Origin: Pseudoduganella ginsengisoli
GTDB taxonomy: Bacteria; Pseudomonadota; Gammaproteobacteria; Burkholderiales; Burkholderiaceae_D
DNA: 64,000 bases
Direction of reading: 5' to 3'
NCBI RefSeq assembly: GCF_009720865.1
Contig: NZ_WNLA01000003.1
Location: 62,001 to 126,000 of the forward strand
Under the pieces are notes generated by a model. That model searched no databases. It saw only the letters and a list, made by a program, of their open reading frames with translations, and was not told the DNA's origin. The position numbers and the translations under genes were made by a program. Below, in pieces: positions 56,853-64,000 of the stretch. The stretch's first letter is position 1. Each line of letters starts with the position of its first letter.

Positions 56853-58316
56853 TTATTTTTTGCCTGGATGCGGCATGGCCGCAACAATGTCCGCTTCAAA
56901 TTTCGCGAAGCGGGCATCCAGCGCTTTCAGCAAGCGCTGCTTGTCCTGCTCAGCCAGGAAACTGTAACGGATGCTGTCATAAGATAGTTTTTTCACTTCC
57001 GCGTAATCCGTCTTGTAACGGCTGACATACAGCACATATTCATTCGACAAGTTATTACGCGACACGCCCGCGTCATCCGTCGCCAATATAAATGGCACGC
57101 CATACTTGCGGTACAAGGTCACCGGATGCTGGTCGCCCTTGATGCCGAGGATGAATTCGTTGCTGGTGAGGTTGACTTCGACGGGGATGGCCTTGTCGCG
57201 CATGGTTTTCATCAGCGCCAGTGCATTGCGCTCGTGGGCGATGTCCATGCCGTGGCCGATACGGGCCGCGCCTGCCGTATTGATGGCTTCCGCAATGTGC
57301 GACTGCAAACCTTCCGGCGGCACCATGCCCAGCGACAGCTCGCCTGCGTGCAGCGACAGTTTCACGTCCGGGAATTTCTTTTTCAGGAACGCGAACATTT
57401 GCATGTGCAGCGTGTAGTCGCGCATGGACACATACGTGCTTTCCTGGCCCACGATATTGACGCCCACGACTTTAGGATTCTGGCGCGCCAGCTTGAAGCC
57501 GGACACCATGCCGGAAAACACTTGCGATGGAGACAGGAAGCGCAGCACGAACGGCTGGTAGCGCATCGTGAATTGCGCGTCATCGATACCGGCGCTGGAC
57601 GTGTTGACGTTGGCGTCGTACGCGGCGATCCAGCCATTCCACGCGGCGTCCTTGTCCAGCGCAGCCATCAGCGATTCGAATTGCGCATTCAAGTCCGCGC
57701 GCTGGGACAGTACGGCCTGGTCGAAGTCCGCATACTGCGCCAGCGGCGCAATTTCAAACACGGTTTCGATATAGCTGACGTTTTCATTTATGGCGCGCTG
57801 CTTCAGCGTGCGCAAGCCATCGGCTGTATTGGTGGACGAGACGGGACCAAAGTAAGGGAACGTATCGAAGAACGTGCGGTCCGGCGGCGTTTGCTGGCCG
57901 CTGTGGTTATAGAAATCCTTGGTGGCCCAGCGCTGCAGGACTTCGGCCAGCACCGTGTTATCCAGCAAGACGTCAGCGCCCGTCAGGCACGAGCGGTCTT
58001 TGGCAGGCAGCGCGCGCTGTGCATCGTTGACGGCTTTATCCGTTTCAATGCGGTACGTGGCTTTGTTGACGCAATACGCCTGGCGGTCGACCCAGTCCAG
58101 GAATTGTTCGGCATAAATGGCGCCCGAATAGTGGTGGTGCAAATCGCCGCCCTTCGGCATCATCGTGAAGAACAGCGTCAGTTCCGCCAGTTTTGGCTGG
58201 CCGCCGGCCACCAGCGACGCGAAGTGGCGTTTGACGATGTCTTCGTTGGAAGCGGCATGCGCCGGGACCGCCAGGGTGGAAGCAATGGCGGCGGCGATCA
58301 GTAATTTCTTGTGCAT
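56853..58316 (-). CDS. exported adenosine deaminase (ADGF/CECR1-like)
   Basis: 487 aa. Signal peptide MHKKLLIAAAIASTLAVPAH (AHAA), so the enzyme works outside the cytoplasm. Deaminase metal and catalytic motifs: MPKGGDLHHHYSGAIYAEQF (HxH), LSLHAGELSLG (HAGE), GAARIGHGMDIAHE and FILATDDAGVSRNNLSNEY (Asp pair). The length exceeds cytosolic Add (about 330) and fits secreted ADGF-type deaminases. It would convert adenosine to inosine before uptake. Start preceded by AAGGG. Downstream of guaD by 30 bases. Confidence 0.93.
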   Translation of the reverse strand: MHKKLLIAAAIASTLAVPAHAASNEDIVKRHFASLVAGGQPKLAELTLFFTMMPKGGDLHHHYSGAIYAEQFLDWVDRQAYCVNKATYRIETDKAVNDAQRALPAKDRSCLTGADVLLDNTVLAEVLQRWATKDFYNHSGQQTPPDRTFFDTFPYFGPVSSTNTADGLRTLKQRAINENVSYIETVFEIAPLAQYADFDQAVLSQRADLNAQFESLMAALDKDAAWNGWIAAYDANVNTSSAGIDDAQFTMRYQPFVLRFLSPSQVFSGMVSGFKLARQNPKVVGVNIVGQESTYVSMRDYTLHMQMFAFLKKKFPDVKLSLHAGELSLGMVPPEGLQSHIAEAINTAGAARIGHGMDIAHERNALALMKTMRDKAIPVEVNLTSNEFILGIKGDQHPVTLYRKYGVPFILATDDAGVSRNNLSNEYVLYVSRYKTDYAEVKKLSYDSIRYSFLAEQDKQRLLKALDARFAKFEADIVAAMPHPGKK

Positions 58317-58328
58317 GGAGTGCCCTTA

Positions 58329-58342
58329 TATAGCTAGCTATA
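58329..58342. promoter_or_regulatory. 14-base palindrome between guaD and the adenosine deaminase gene
   Basis: TATAGCTAGCTATA is its own reverse complement and lies in the 30-base gap upstream of the deaminase ribosome site. It may be an operator or part of a small promoter; evidence is only the symmetry. Confidence 0.35.
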
Positions 58343-58346
58343 GCGC

Positions 58347-59669
58347 TTAATGGTGGGCAGCCTCCGTCACGCGTTCATGCACCAAACGTCCCTGCGCATA
58401 CGTGGCGGCCACGACGCGGTCGTCGCCCAGCAGCGCCAGCGCAAACAGCAATTCTTCCAGGCTGCTGCAATGGCTGGTGCGGCGCGCCAGCAGCGGCGTC
58501 GCCTTGGGGTCGAGCACGATGAAGTCCGCTTCCACGCCCGTGGCGAAATTGCCGATCGTGCCTTCCAGGTGCAGGCTGCGGGCGGCGCCCAGCGTGGCGA
58601 GATAAAACATGCGCAGGGCCGGCAGGTAGCTGCCCTGTAAGCGCGCTACTTTATAGGCTTCATTCATCGTTTGCAACATCGAGAACGACGTACCTGCCCC
58701 CACGTCGGTTGCCAGCGACAGCAGCATGCCGGCACGGTCAGCCTTGGCAAAATCAAACAAGCCGCTGCCCAGGAACAGGTTCGACGTCGGGCACACGGCG
58801 GCCGCCGTGCCGGTAGCAGCCATGCGCGCGCGGTCTGCGTCATCGAGCCAGATGCAGTGGCCATACACGGCGCGGGGGCGCAGCAAGCCATAGCGGTCGT
58901 ACACGTCGAGGTAGCTGCGCACACCGGGGAACAGCTCCATCGCCCAGCGGCATTCATCCTGGTTTTCCGACACGTGGCTTTGCACATAGACGTCGGGATA
59001 GGCGCGCGCCAGTTCACCCGTGACGCCCAGTTGCGCATCCGTCGACGTCGGTGCAAAGCGCGGCGTCAACGCGTACATATTGCGGCCCTGGCCATGCCAG
59101 CGGCGGATCAAGTCTTCGCTGTCACGCCCGCCCGTCTCCGCGCAATCCTGTAAAAAGTCCGGGCAGTGGCGGTCCATCAGCACCTTGCCGGCCGCCATGC
59201 GCAGGTTGCGTTTGCTGGCTGCTTCAAAGAATGCGTCCACCGATTGCGGGTGCACGGTGCAATACACCAGTGCTGTCGTGGTGCCGTTGCGCAGCAATTC
59301 ATCGAGAAAAAAGGCCGCCGTATTCTTCGCGTGGACCGGCTCGTCGAAACTGCGCTCCGTGGGAAACGTAAAGTTATTCAGCCATGGCAGCAAGCCCGGT
59401 GCGGGCGATGCAATCATGTCGGTTTGCGGGTAGTGGATGTGGGTGTCGATGAAGCCGGGGGCGATCAGCTTGCCCCGGTAATCCGTGACCGGTGTGCCGG
59501 GCGGCAGCAGCGGGAACAAGTCGAAATAATCGCCCGCTGCCTTGACCTTGCCATCTTCCAGCACCAGCAGGCCATCTTCGTGCCAGTGGTGCGCATGGTC
59601 CGCCAATGCCGGATCGGCGCTGAAGTGCAGCAGGCTGCTGCGGAAGGCTTGCATTGTGACGGCTGACAT
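58347..59669 (-). CDS. guaD: guanine deaminase
   Basis: Guanine to xanthine plus ammonia. 440 aa amidohydrolase with zinc ligands in APGFIDTHIHYPQTDMIASP, QSHVSENQDECRWAM, VYGHCIWLDD and SLATDVGAGTSFSM, plus PWLNNFTFPTERSF, a strong signature of GuaD. Start MSAVTMQAF at 59669 with AAGGAGAG upstream. The xanthine goes to the XdhABC enzyme encoded just upstream. Separated from xdhC by a dispersed repeat pair. Confidence 0.96.
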   Translation of the reverse strand: MSAVTMQAFRSSLLHFSADPALADHAHHWHEDGLLVLEDGKVKAAGDYFDLFPLLPPGTPVTDYRGKLIAPGFIDTHIHYPQTDMIASPAPGLLPWLNNFTFPTERSFDEPVHAKNTAAFFLDELLRNGTTTALVYCTVHPQSVDAFFEAASKRNLRMAAGKVLMDRHCPDFLQDCAETGGRDSEDLIRRWHGQGRNMYALTPRFAPTSTDAQLGVTGELARAYPDVYVQSHVSENQDECRWAMELFPGVRSYLDVYDRYGLLRPRAVYGHCIWLDDADRARMAATGTAAAVCPTSNLFLGSGLFDFAKADRAGMLLSLATDVGAGTSFSMLQTMNEAYKVARLQGSYLPALRMFYLATLGAARSLHLEGTIGNFATGVEADFIVLDPKATPLLARRTSHCSSLEELLFALALLGDDRVVAATYAQGRLVHERVTEAAHH

Positions 59670-59710
59670 AGGGCGGCTCTCCTTGCTAATGCTGCGGTAA
59701 CGCACGCATT

Positions 59711-59784
59711 GGCGGATTACGCGCTGCGCGCTAATCCGCCCTACAGCCTGATGTAGGCTGGATTAGCGCGCAGCGCGTAATCCG
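59711..59784. repeat. inverted pair of dispersed GGCGGATTAC-type repeats
   Basis: Unit 1 at 59711-59745 (GGCGGATTACGCGCTGCGCG then CTAATCCGCCCTACA) is itself a near-palindrome. Unit 2 runs opposite (59752-59784, TGTAGGCTGGATTAGCGCGC then AGCGCGTAATCCGG). This is a REP-like sequence seen widely in Proteobacteria. The xdhC stop codon lies inside unit 2. Confidence 0.8.
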
Positions 59785-60818
59785 GCATCTCCTGCCGCAC
59801 GCAACATCGTCATGGTCTGCGACAGTTTGCGCGGCATGCGCTCCATTTCCTGCTGCTCCCACACGCCCAGCAATTGCGCCACGACAGAGGCGGCAATCAC
59901 GGCCGGCGCTTTATTGGTAATGCCGGCAATGCCGATCGGGCACACCATGGCGTCGATCTTGCCCTGGTCAAAGCCTTTCGCCTGCAAGCGGTGTTCAAAC
60001 TGCATGCGCTTGGTTTTTGAACCGATCAGGCCAAACCAGTACACGTCATCGCGGCGCATGATGGTTTCCGTCAGGCGCTGGTCCAGCGCGTGGTTGTGCG
60101 TCATCACCAGGTAGCTGGAATTGGCGGGCGCCTCGCCTACGCACATTTCCGGCACTTCCGATGCTTCGACGACGACGTTGGCCGGGATATCGTCCGGGAA
60201 CATGTCTTCACGTTCATCGACCCACGTAACGGTGCAAGGCAAGTCCGCCAGCGCCCGCACGATGGCGGCGCCCACGTGGCCCGCGCCAAACAAGGTCAAG
60301 TGCGCGCGCGGCGCCAGCACGGGATCGACCAGCCAGCGGCGGCCCGCTTCGTCCGTCATCAAATGGGCAGGCTGCCTGCTGTCGAATTTCGGCGCGCCGA
60401 ATTCCGATACGGTCAGCGGCTGGCCGTGCGCATCGAACAGGCTTGATGCGGCCGGGCCATCGAGCGCCGTCAAGCGCCAGCTGTCTTCGCGCAGCCGCTT
60501 GCGCAACTGGTCCATGACGGGCGCCAGCCGTGCATCGACTTTTTCAAACAGCAGGTACACGACGCCGCCGCAGCATTGCCCCAGGCTGGGGCCCAGCGCG
60601 AAGCGTTCATAGCGCACGGCCGGGCCGCTGTGCTGTTTCACCATGTCGCGCGCAATATCGATGGCGCGCATTTCCAGGTGGCCGCCGCCAATGGTGTCGA
60701 ATTCACGATCGGCAGTGATCAGCATTTTCGCGCCCGTTTCGCGCGGGCCGGAGCCCTCCACTTTCGCAACGGTGATCAACACGGCAGGCGCCGCAGGGTC
60801 AGTGAGCCAGTCAGTCAT
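59763..60818 (-). CDS. xdhC: xanthine dehydrogenase accessory protein XdhC
   Basis: Binds molybdenum cofactor and helps its sulfuration and insertion into XdhB; not part of the final enzyme. 351 aa with ITVAKVEGSGPRETGAKMLI, DTIGGGHLEMRAIDIAR, GPSLGQCCGGVVYLLFE, the Rossmann motif LTLFGAGHVGAAIVRAL and YWFGLIGSKTKRMQFEHRL. The last residues GLRAAR and the TAA come from the dispersed repeat. Starts 1 base after the xdhB stop. Confidence 0.95.
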   Translation of the reverse strand: MTDWLTDPAAPAVLITVAKVEGSGPRETGAKMLITADREFDTIGGGHLEMRAIDIARDMVKQHSGPAVRYERFALGPSLGQCCGGVVYLLFEKVDARLAPVMDQLRKRLREDSWRLTALDGPAASSLFDAHGQPLTVSEFGAPKFDSRQPAHLMTDEAGRRWLVDPVLAPRAHLTLFGAGHVGAAIVRALADLPCTVTWVDEREDMFPDDIPANVVVEASEVPEMCVGEAPANSSYLVMTHNHALDQRLTETIMRRDDVYWFGLIGSKTKRMQFEHRLQAKGFDQGKIDAMVCPIGIAGITNKAPAVIAASVVAQLLGVWEQQEMERMPRKLSQTMTMLRAAGDAGLRAAR

Positions 60819-60819
60819 G

Positions 60820-63150
60820 TTATTTCATTGCGCCGGTAACAGCGGCAATGGCCTTCAAAATGGATTCGGAAGTCGCCGGTGCATTCAGCGGCGGGTTGAT
60901 TCGATGGTTGGCCACCGCGGAGACCGCGTCGCGGATGGCAAAGAACACGGAAAACGGCAGCAGCAGCGGCGGTTCTCCCACGGCTTTCGAGCGATGGATG
61001 CTGTCAGCTACGTTGCGGTTGTCAAACAAGTTGCAGCGCAAGTCTTGCGGGCAGTCCGACACGCCCGGGATCTTGTACGTCGATGGCGCGTGCGTCATCA
61101 ATTTGCCGCCCGCGTTCCACCACAATTCTTCCGTCGTCAGCCAGCCCATGCCCTGGATAAACGCGCCTTCCACCTGGCCGATATCGATGGCGGGGTTCAG
61201 TGAATTGCCGGCGTCATACAGCATGTCGGCGCGCAGCAGCTTCCACTCGCCCGTCAGCGTATCGACCACCACTTCGGCCACGGCGGCGCCATAGGCGTAA
61301 TAAAAGAACGGGTGGCCCGTCATGGTTTTCGGATCCCACGACAAGCCGGGCGTCGAATAAAAACCGTCCGACCACAATTGCACCCGCGCCAGGTAAGCCG
61401 CCTGCACCAGTTCCGTGAATGGAATCGCGTGGCCGTTGACGTGCACCTTGTCGTCGTAAAACTGGACCTGGCCGGCCGAGCCGCCATGCAGGCTGGCGGC
61501 AAATTGCGCCAGGCGCGCGCGGATCTGTCCTGCCGCATCCTGCGCCGCCTTGCCATTCAAGTCCGCGCCCGTCGAGGCGGCCGTGGCGGACGTGTTCGAC
61601 ACCTTGCTGGTATCGGTGGCCGTCACGCGCACATGCGACAAATCGCGGCCCAGTTCATGCGCCACCACTTGCGCCACTTTGGTGTTGATGCCCTGCCCCA
61701 TTTCCGTGCCGCCATGATTGACGAGGATGGAGCCATCGACGTACACGTGCACCAGTGCGCCCGCCTGGTTCAAGTGCGTGACATTGAACGCGATGCCGAA
61801 TTTCACGGGCGTGAACGCCAAGCCTTTTTTCAATACTTCGCTCGATGCGTTGTACGCGTTGACAGCGGCGCGGCGCGCGCGGTAATCGCTGGACGCTTCC
61901 AGCTGCGCCGCCAGTTCGTGGATGACATTGTCTTCCACCACCTGGCCATATGGCGTCACGTTGCGGTCATGCTTGCCATAGAAATTCAGCTTGCGCACGT
62001 CGAGTGCATCCTTGCCGACGTCGCGTGCGATTTCATCGATGATATTTTCAATGGCAATCGCCCCTTGTGGCCCGCCAAAGCCGCGGAACGCGGTATTCGA
62101 TTGCGTGTTGGTCTTGCCGCAGCAGGCGCGGATATCGGCAGCGGACAGGTAATACGCATTATCGAAGTGGCACACGGCGCGCGTGGCGACGGGACCGGAC
62201 AAGTCGGCGGAAAAGCCCGCGCGCGACACCATGTCGACTTTCGCGCCAAGGATGCGGCCTTCATCGTCGTAGCCCACTTCATATTCATAGTAGAAGCAGT
62301 GGCGCTTGCCCGTGACCAGCATGTCGTCATCGCGGTCGGCCCGCAATTTCACTGGGCGGTTGAGTTTTTTTGCCGCGATGGCCGCGCACGCCGCCCACAG
62401 CGCCGATTGCGATTCCTTGCCGCCGAAACCGCCCCCCATGCGGCGGCATTCGACCAGCACGTGGTGCGAATGCAAGTGCAGCGCATGGGCAATCACGTGC
62501 TGCATTTCACTCGGGTGCTGCGTCGAGCAATACACGTGCATGCCGTTGGCTTCCTTGGGAATGGCGTAGGCAATCTGGCCTTCCAGGTAAAACTGTTCCT
62601 GGCCGCCCACGTACAACGTGCTTTTCAGCTTGCGCGGCGCCGCATCATACGCAGACTGGAAATCGCCCCGCTTCAAATGCATGGGCGGCAGCACATAGGA
62701 TGCGGCGGCTTTCGCTGCCTGCGGCGTCAGGATGGCCGGCAATTCGTCATAGGTGATGGCGGCGCGCTTCGCTGCGCGGCGCGCATTGTCGTGCGTATCG
62801 GCCACCACGATAAAAATCGGCTGGCCCACGTATTCGACTTTGCCATCGGCGAGGATCGGATCATCGTGGATGATGGGGCCGCAATCGTTGACGCCCGGTA
62901 TATCCTTTGCCAGGTACGCAGCCACGACGCCCTGCGACGCCAGCACGGGCGCCAGATCGATGGCGGCCAGCTTTGCGTGCGGCTTGCTGGACAAACCCAG
63001 CGCCGCGTGCAGCGTGCCCTGCATTTCCGGGATGTCGTCCGTGTACGTGGCCTGGCCCAGCACGTGCAATTGCGCCGATTCGTGCGGCGCAGCCTTGCCG
63101 ACGCCGGCCCATGCCATGGCCTGGATTTCTGATGCAGCAGGATGGTTCAT
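60820..63150 (-). CDS. xdhB: xanthine dehydrogenase molybdopterin-binding subunit
   Basis: Large subunit that oxidises hypoxanthine to xanthine and xanthine to urate. 776 aa. Motifs: [87 protein letters not shown] and the catalytic Glu in [20 protein letters not shown]. Start [11 protein letters not shown] at 63150, with GGGAGG upstream; overlaps the xdhA stop (ATGA). Confidence 0.97.
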   Translation of the reverse strand: MNHPAASEIQAMAWAGVGKAAPHESAQLHVLGQATYTDDIPEMQGTLHAALGLSSKPHAKLAAIDLAPVLASQGVVAAYLAKDIPGVNDCGPIIHDDPILADGKVEYVGQPIFIVVADTHDNARRAAKRAAITYDELPAILTPQAAKAAASYVLPPMHLKRGDFQSAYDAAPRKLKSTLYVGGQEQFYLEGQIAYAIPKEANGMHVYCSTQHPSEMQHVIAHALHLHSHHVLVECRRMGGGFGGKESQSALWAACAAIAAKKLNRPVKLRADRDDDMLVTGKRHCFYYEYEVGYDDEGRILGAKVDMVSRAGFSADLSGPVATRAVCHFDNAYYLSAADIRACCGKTNTQSNTAFRGFGGPQGAIAIENIIDEIARDVGKDALDVRKLNFYGKHDRNVTPYGQVVEDNVIHELAAQLEASSDYRARRAAVNAYNASSEVLKKGLAFTPVKFGIAFNVTHLNQAGALVHVYVDGSILVNHGGTEMGQGINTKVAQVVAHELGRDLSHVRVTATDTSKVSNTSATAASTGADLNGKAAQDAAGQIRARLAQFAASLHGGSAGQVQFYDDKVHVNGHAIPFTELVQAAYLARVQLWSDGFYSTPGLSWDPKTMTGHPFFYYAYGAAVAEVVVDTLTGEWKLLRADMLYDAGNSLNPAIDIGQVEGAFIQGMGWLTTEELWWNAGGKLMTHAPSTYKIPGVSDCPQDLRCNLFDNRNVADSIHRSKAVGEPPLLLPFSVFFAIRDAVSAVANHRINPPLNAPATSESILKAIAAVTGAMK

Positions 63151-64000
63151 ACGGCCTCCCACACATTCACGTCACTGGACGCCAGCGGCGCAGCGGCCCG
63201 CGTTTCCAGCCAAAAGCGGCGCAACAGGTTTTGCGCCGCCATCATGCGGTAATCGCTGGATGCGCGCATGTCGGACAGCGGCGTGTAATCGCGCGCCAGC
63301 GCCGCCATGGCGTCCAGCACGTGCGCTTCATCCCACGGCTGGCCATTTAATATTGCTTCCGCTTGCGGCGCACGCTTTGCCGTCGCGGCCATGCCGCCAA
63401 ATGCAATGCGCGCCTGCCTGACCATGCCGCCATCGAGTTCCAATGCAAACGCGGCGCACACGGCGGAAATATCCTGGTCGAAGCGCTTGGCCAGCTTATA
63501 GGTACGGAATTGCACGTTCGCCTGCGGCAGCGGCAGGGGGAGAGGAATGCGCACGGCTTCCACGAATTCGCCCGGCTGCAAATCCTTTTTCATGTAATCC
63601 AGGTAAAACGCTTCGAGCGGCAGCACGCGTTGGCCCGCCTGCGAACGCAGCACCACTTCGCTGCCCAGTGCAATCAGCCATGGCATGGAATCGCCGATTG
63701 GCGAGCCATTGGCGACATTGCCACCCAGGGTGCCCGCGTTGCGGATCGGCAGCGACGCAAAGCGCTGCCACATTTCACGCAGTTGCGGGTAGTGGGCGCA
63801 AACCGCACCATACGCATCGTTCAGCGACACGCCGGCGCCTACTACCAGCATAGGATGATGGGTGGCATCGGTGGCAATGGCTTTCAGTTCCGCCACATTG
63901 CCCAGATAAATAATGTCGTTCAGCTCGCGCATGTGCTTGGTGACCCACAAGCCCACGTCCGTGGAGCCGGCCAGCATCAACGCTTGCGGGCGGCTGGCGC
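63147..64000 (-). CDS. xdhA: xanthine dehydrogenase FAD/Fe-S subunit (5' part outside window)
   Basis: Only the C-terminal 283 codons are inside the window. The FAD-binding part shows [20 protein letters not shown], the conserved [20 protein letters not shown] and [20 protein letters not shown], typical of XdhA. The frame is open through base 64000; the first visible ATG (near 63980) is internal. The [2Fe-2S] domain lies further right. The operon reads xdhA-xdhB-xdhC-guaD. Confidence 0.95.
   Translation of the reverse strand, partial: ASRPQALMLAGSTDVGLWVTKHMRELNDIIYLGNVAELKAIATDATHHPMLVVGAGVSLNDAYGAVCAHYPQLREMWQRFASLPIRNAGTLGGNVANGSPIGDSMPWLIALGSEVVLRSQAGQRVLPLEAFYLDYMKKDLQPGEFVEAVRIPLPLPLPQANVQFRTYKLAKRFDQDISAVCAAFALELDGGMVRQARIAFGGMAATAKRAPQAEAILNGQPWDEAHVLDAMAALARDYTPLSDMRASSDYRMMAAQNLLRRFWLETRAAAPLASSDVNVWEAV

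Overview
The window is dense, GC-rich DNA (small intergenic gaps, many ATGA/GTGA/TAATG gene overlaps) from a Gram-negative bacterium. TonB receptors, S1/P1 nuclease, MocR and RutR-like regulators and the general protein style suggest a betaproteobacterium, probably Oxalobacteraceae (Massilia/Duganella/Janthinobacterium type). That placement is an impression from remembered families, not a computed one. No tRNA, rRNA, CRISPR array or prophage was seen.

Layout. (1) 1-9782, minus strand: a reductive pyrimidine-degradation block in transcription order omega-amino-acid aminotransferase, alanine dehydrogenase (ald), (methyl)malonate-semialdehyde dehydrogenase (mmsA), dihydropyrimidine dehydrogenase (preT-preA), NCS1 base transporter and dihydropyrimidinase/hydantoinase (cut by the left edge). 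It is flanked at 9958-12116 by a divergent MocR regulator and a RutR-like TetR regulator. (2) 12148-15756, plus: a GNAT enzyme, a small membrane protein with a LytS/LytTR-type two-component pair, a VOC protein and a SnoaL-like protein. (3) 15799-24324, minus: a nucleoside-catabolic block xapA-type PNP, deoB, deoC, a tandem (ALDH16-like) aldehyde dehydrogenase, deoA, cdd and an extended nucleoside deaminase. Divergent from it are psuK-psuG (pseudouridine catabolism) and a LysR regulator. (4) 27530-33561: a second LytS/LytTR pair, a SnoaL-repeat protein, a yefM-yoeB toxin-antitoxin module and a pcp-DUF979-DUF969 module. (5) 33640-34899: a lone tnpB. (6) 35105-42639: a TonB receptor divergent from a BMP-type nucleoside ABC importer. 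(7) 42739-48818: a cupin, a very large PPC-repeat/DUF4214 protein, a Gly/Cys-tailed membrane protein, a MAPEG protein and a periplasmic binding protein. (8) 48822-64000, minus: xdhA(partial)-xdhB-xdhC-guaD-secreted adenosine deaminase, an Oar-like TonB receptor, a 5'-nucleotidase, a PLD-type phosphodiesterase and an S1/P1 nuclease.

How it fits together (inference from families plus neighbourhood): the window reads as a nucleic-acid scavenging island. S1/P1 nuclease and perhaps the PLD enzyme cut polymer outside the cytoplasm, the 5'-nucleotidase makes nucleosides, the exported adenosine deaminase makes inosine, and TonB receptors plus the BMP ABC transporter import them. Cdd, DeoA, PNP and PsuKG release bases. 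DeoB/DeoC/aldehyde dehydrogenase turn the sugar into pentose-5-phosphate, glyceraldehyde-3-phosphate and acetate. Guanine goes through GuaD and XdhABC to urate. Uracil and thymine go through PreTA, hydantoinase, an amidohydrolase expected just beyond the left edge, the aminotransferase/Ald pair and MmsA to acetyl-CoA or propionyl-CoA.

The strongest non-gene signal is a shared promoter element. An inverted repeat TATTTATA-N9-TATAAATA is followed by an identical 17-mer holding TTGCCA and, 18 bases later, CATAGT. One copy lies upstream of the PNP/deo block (24406-24478, minus) and one upstream of the BMP nucleoside importer (37524-37596, plus), 13 kb apart. It looks like the binding site of a common nucleoside regulator.
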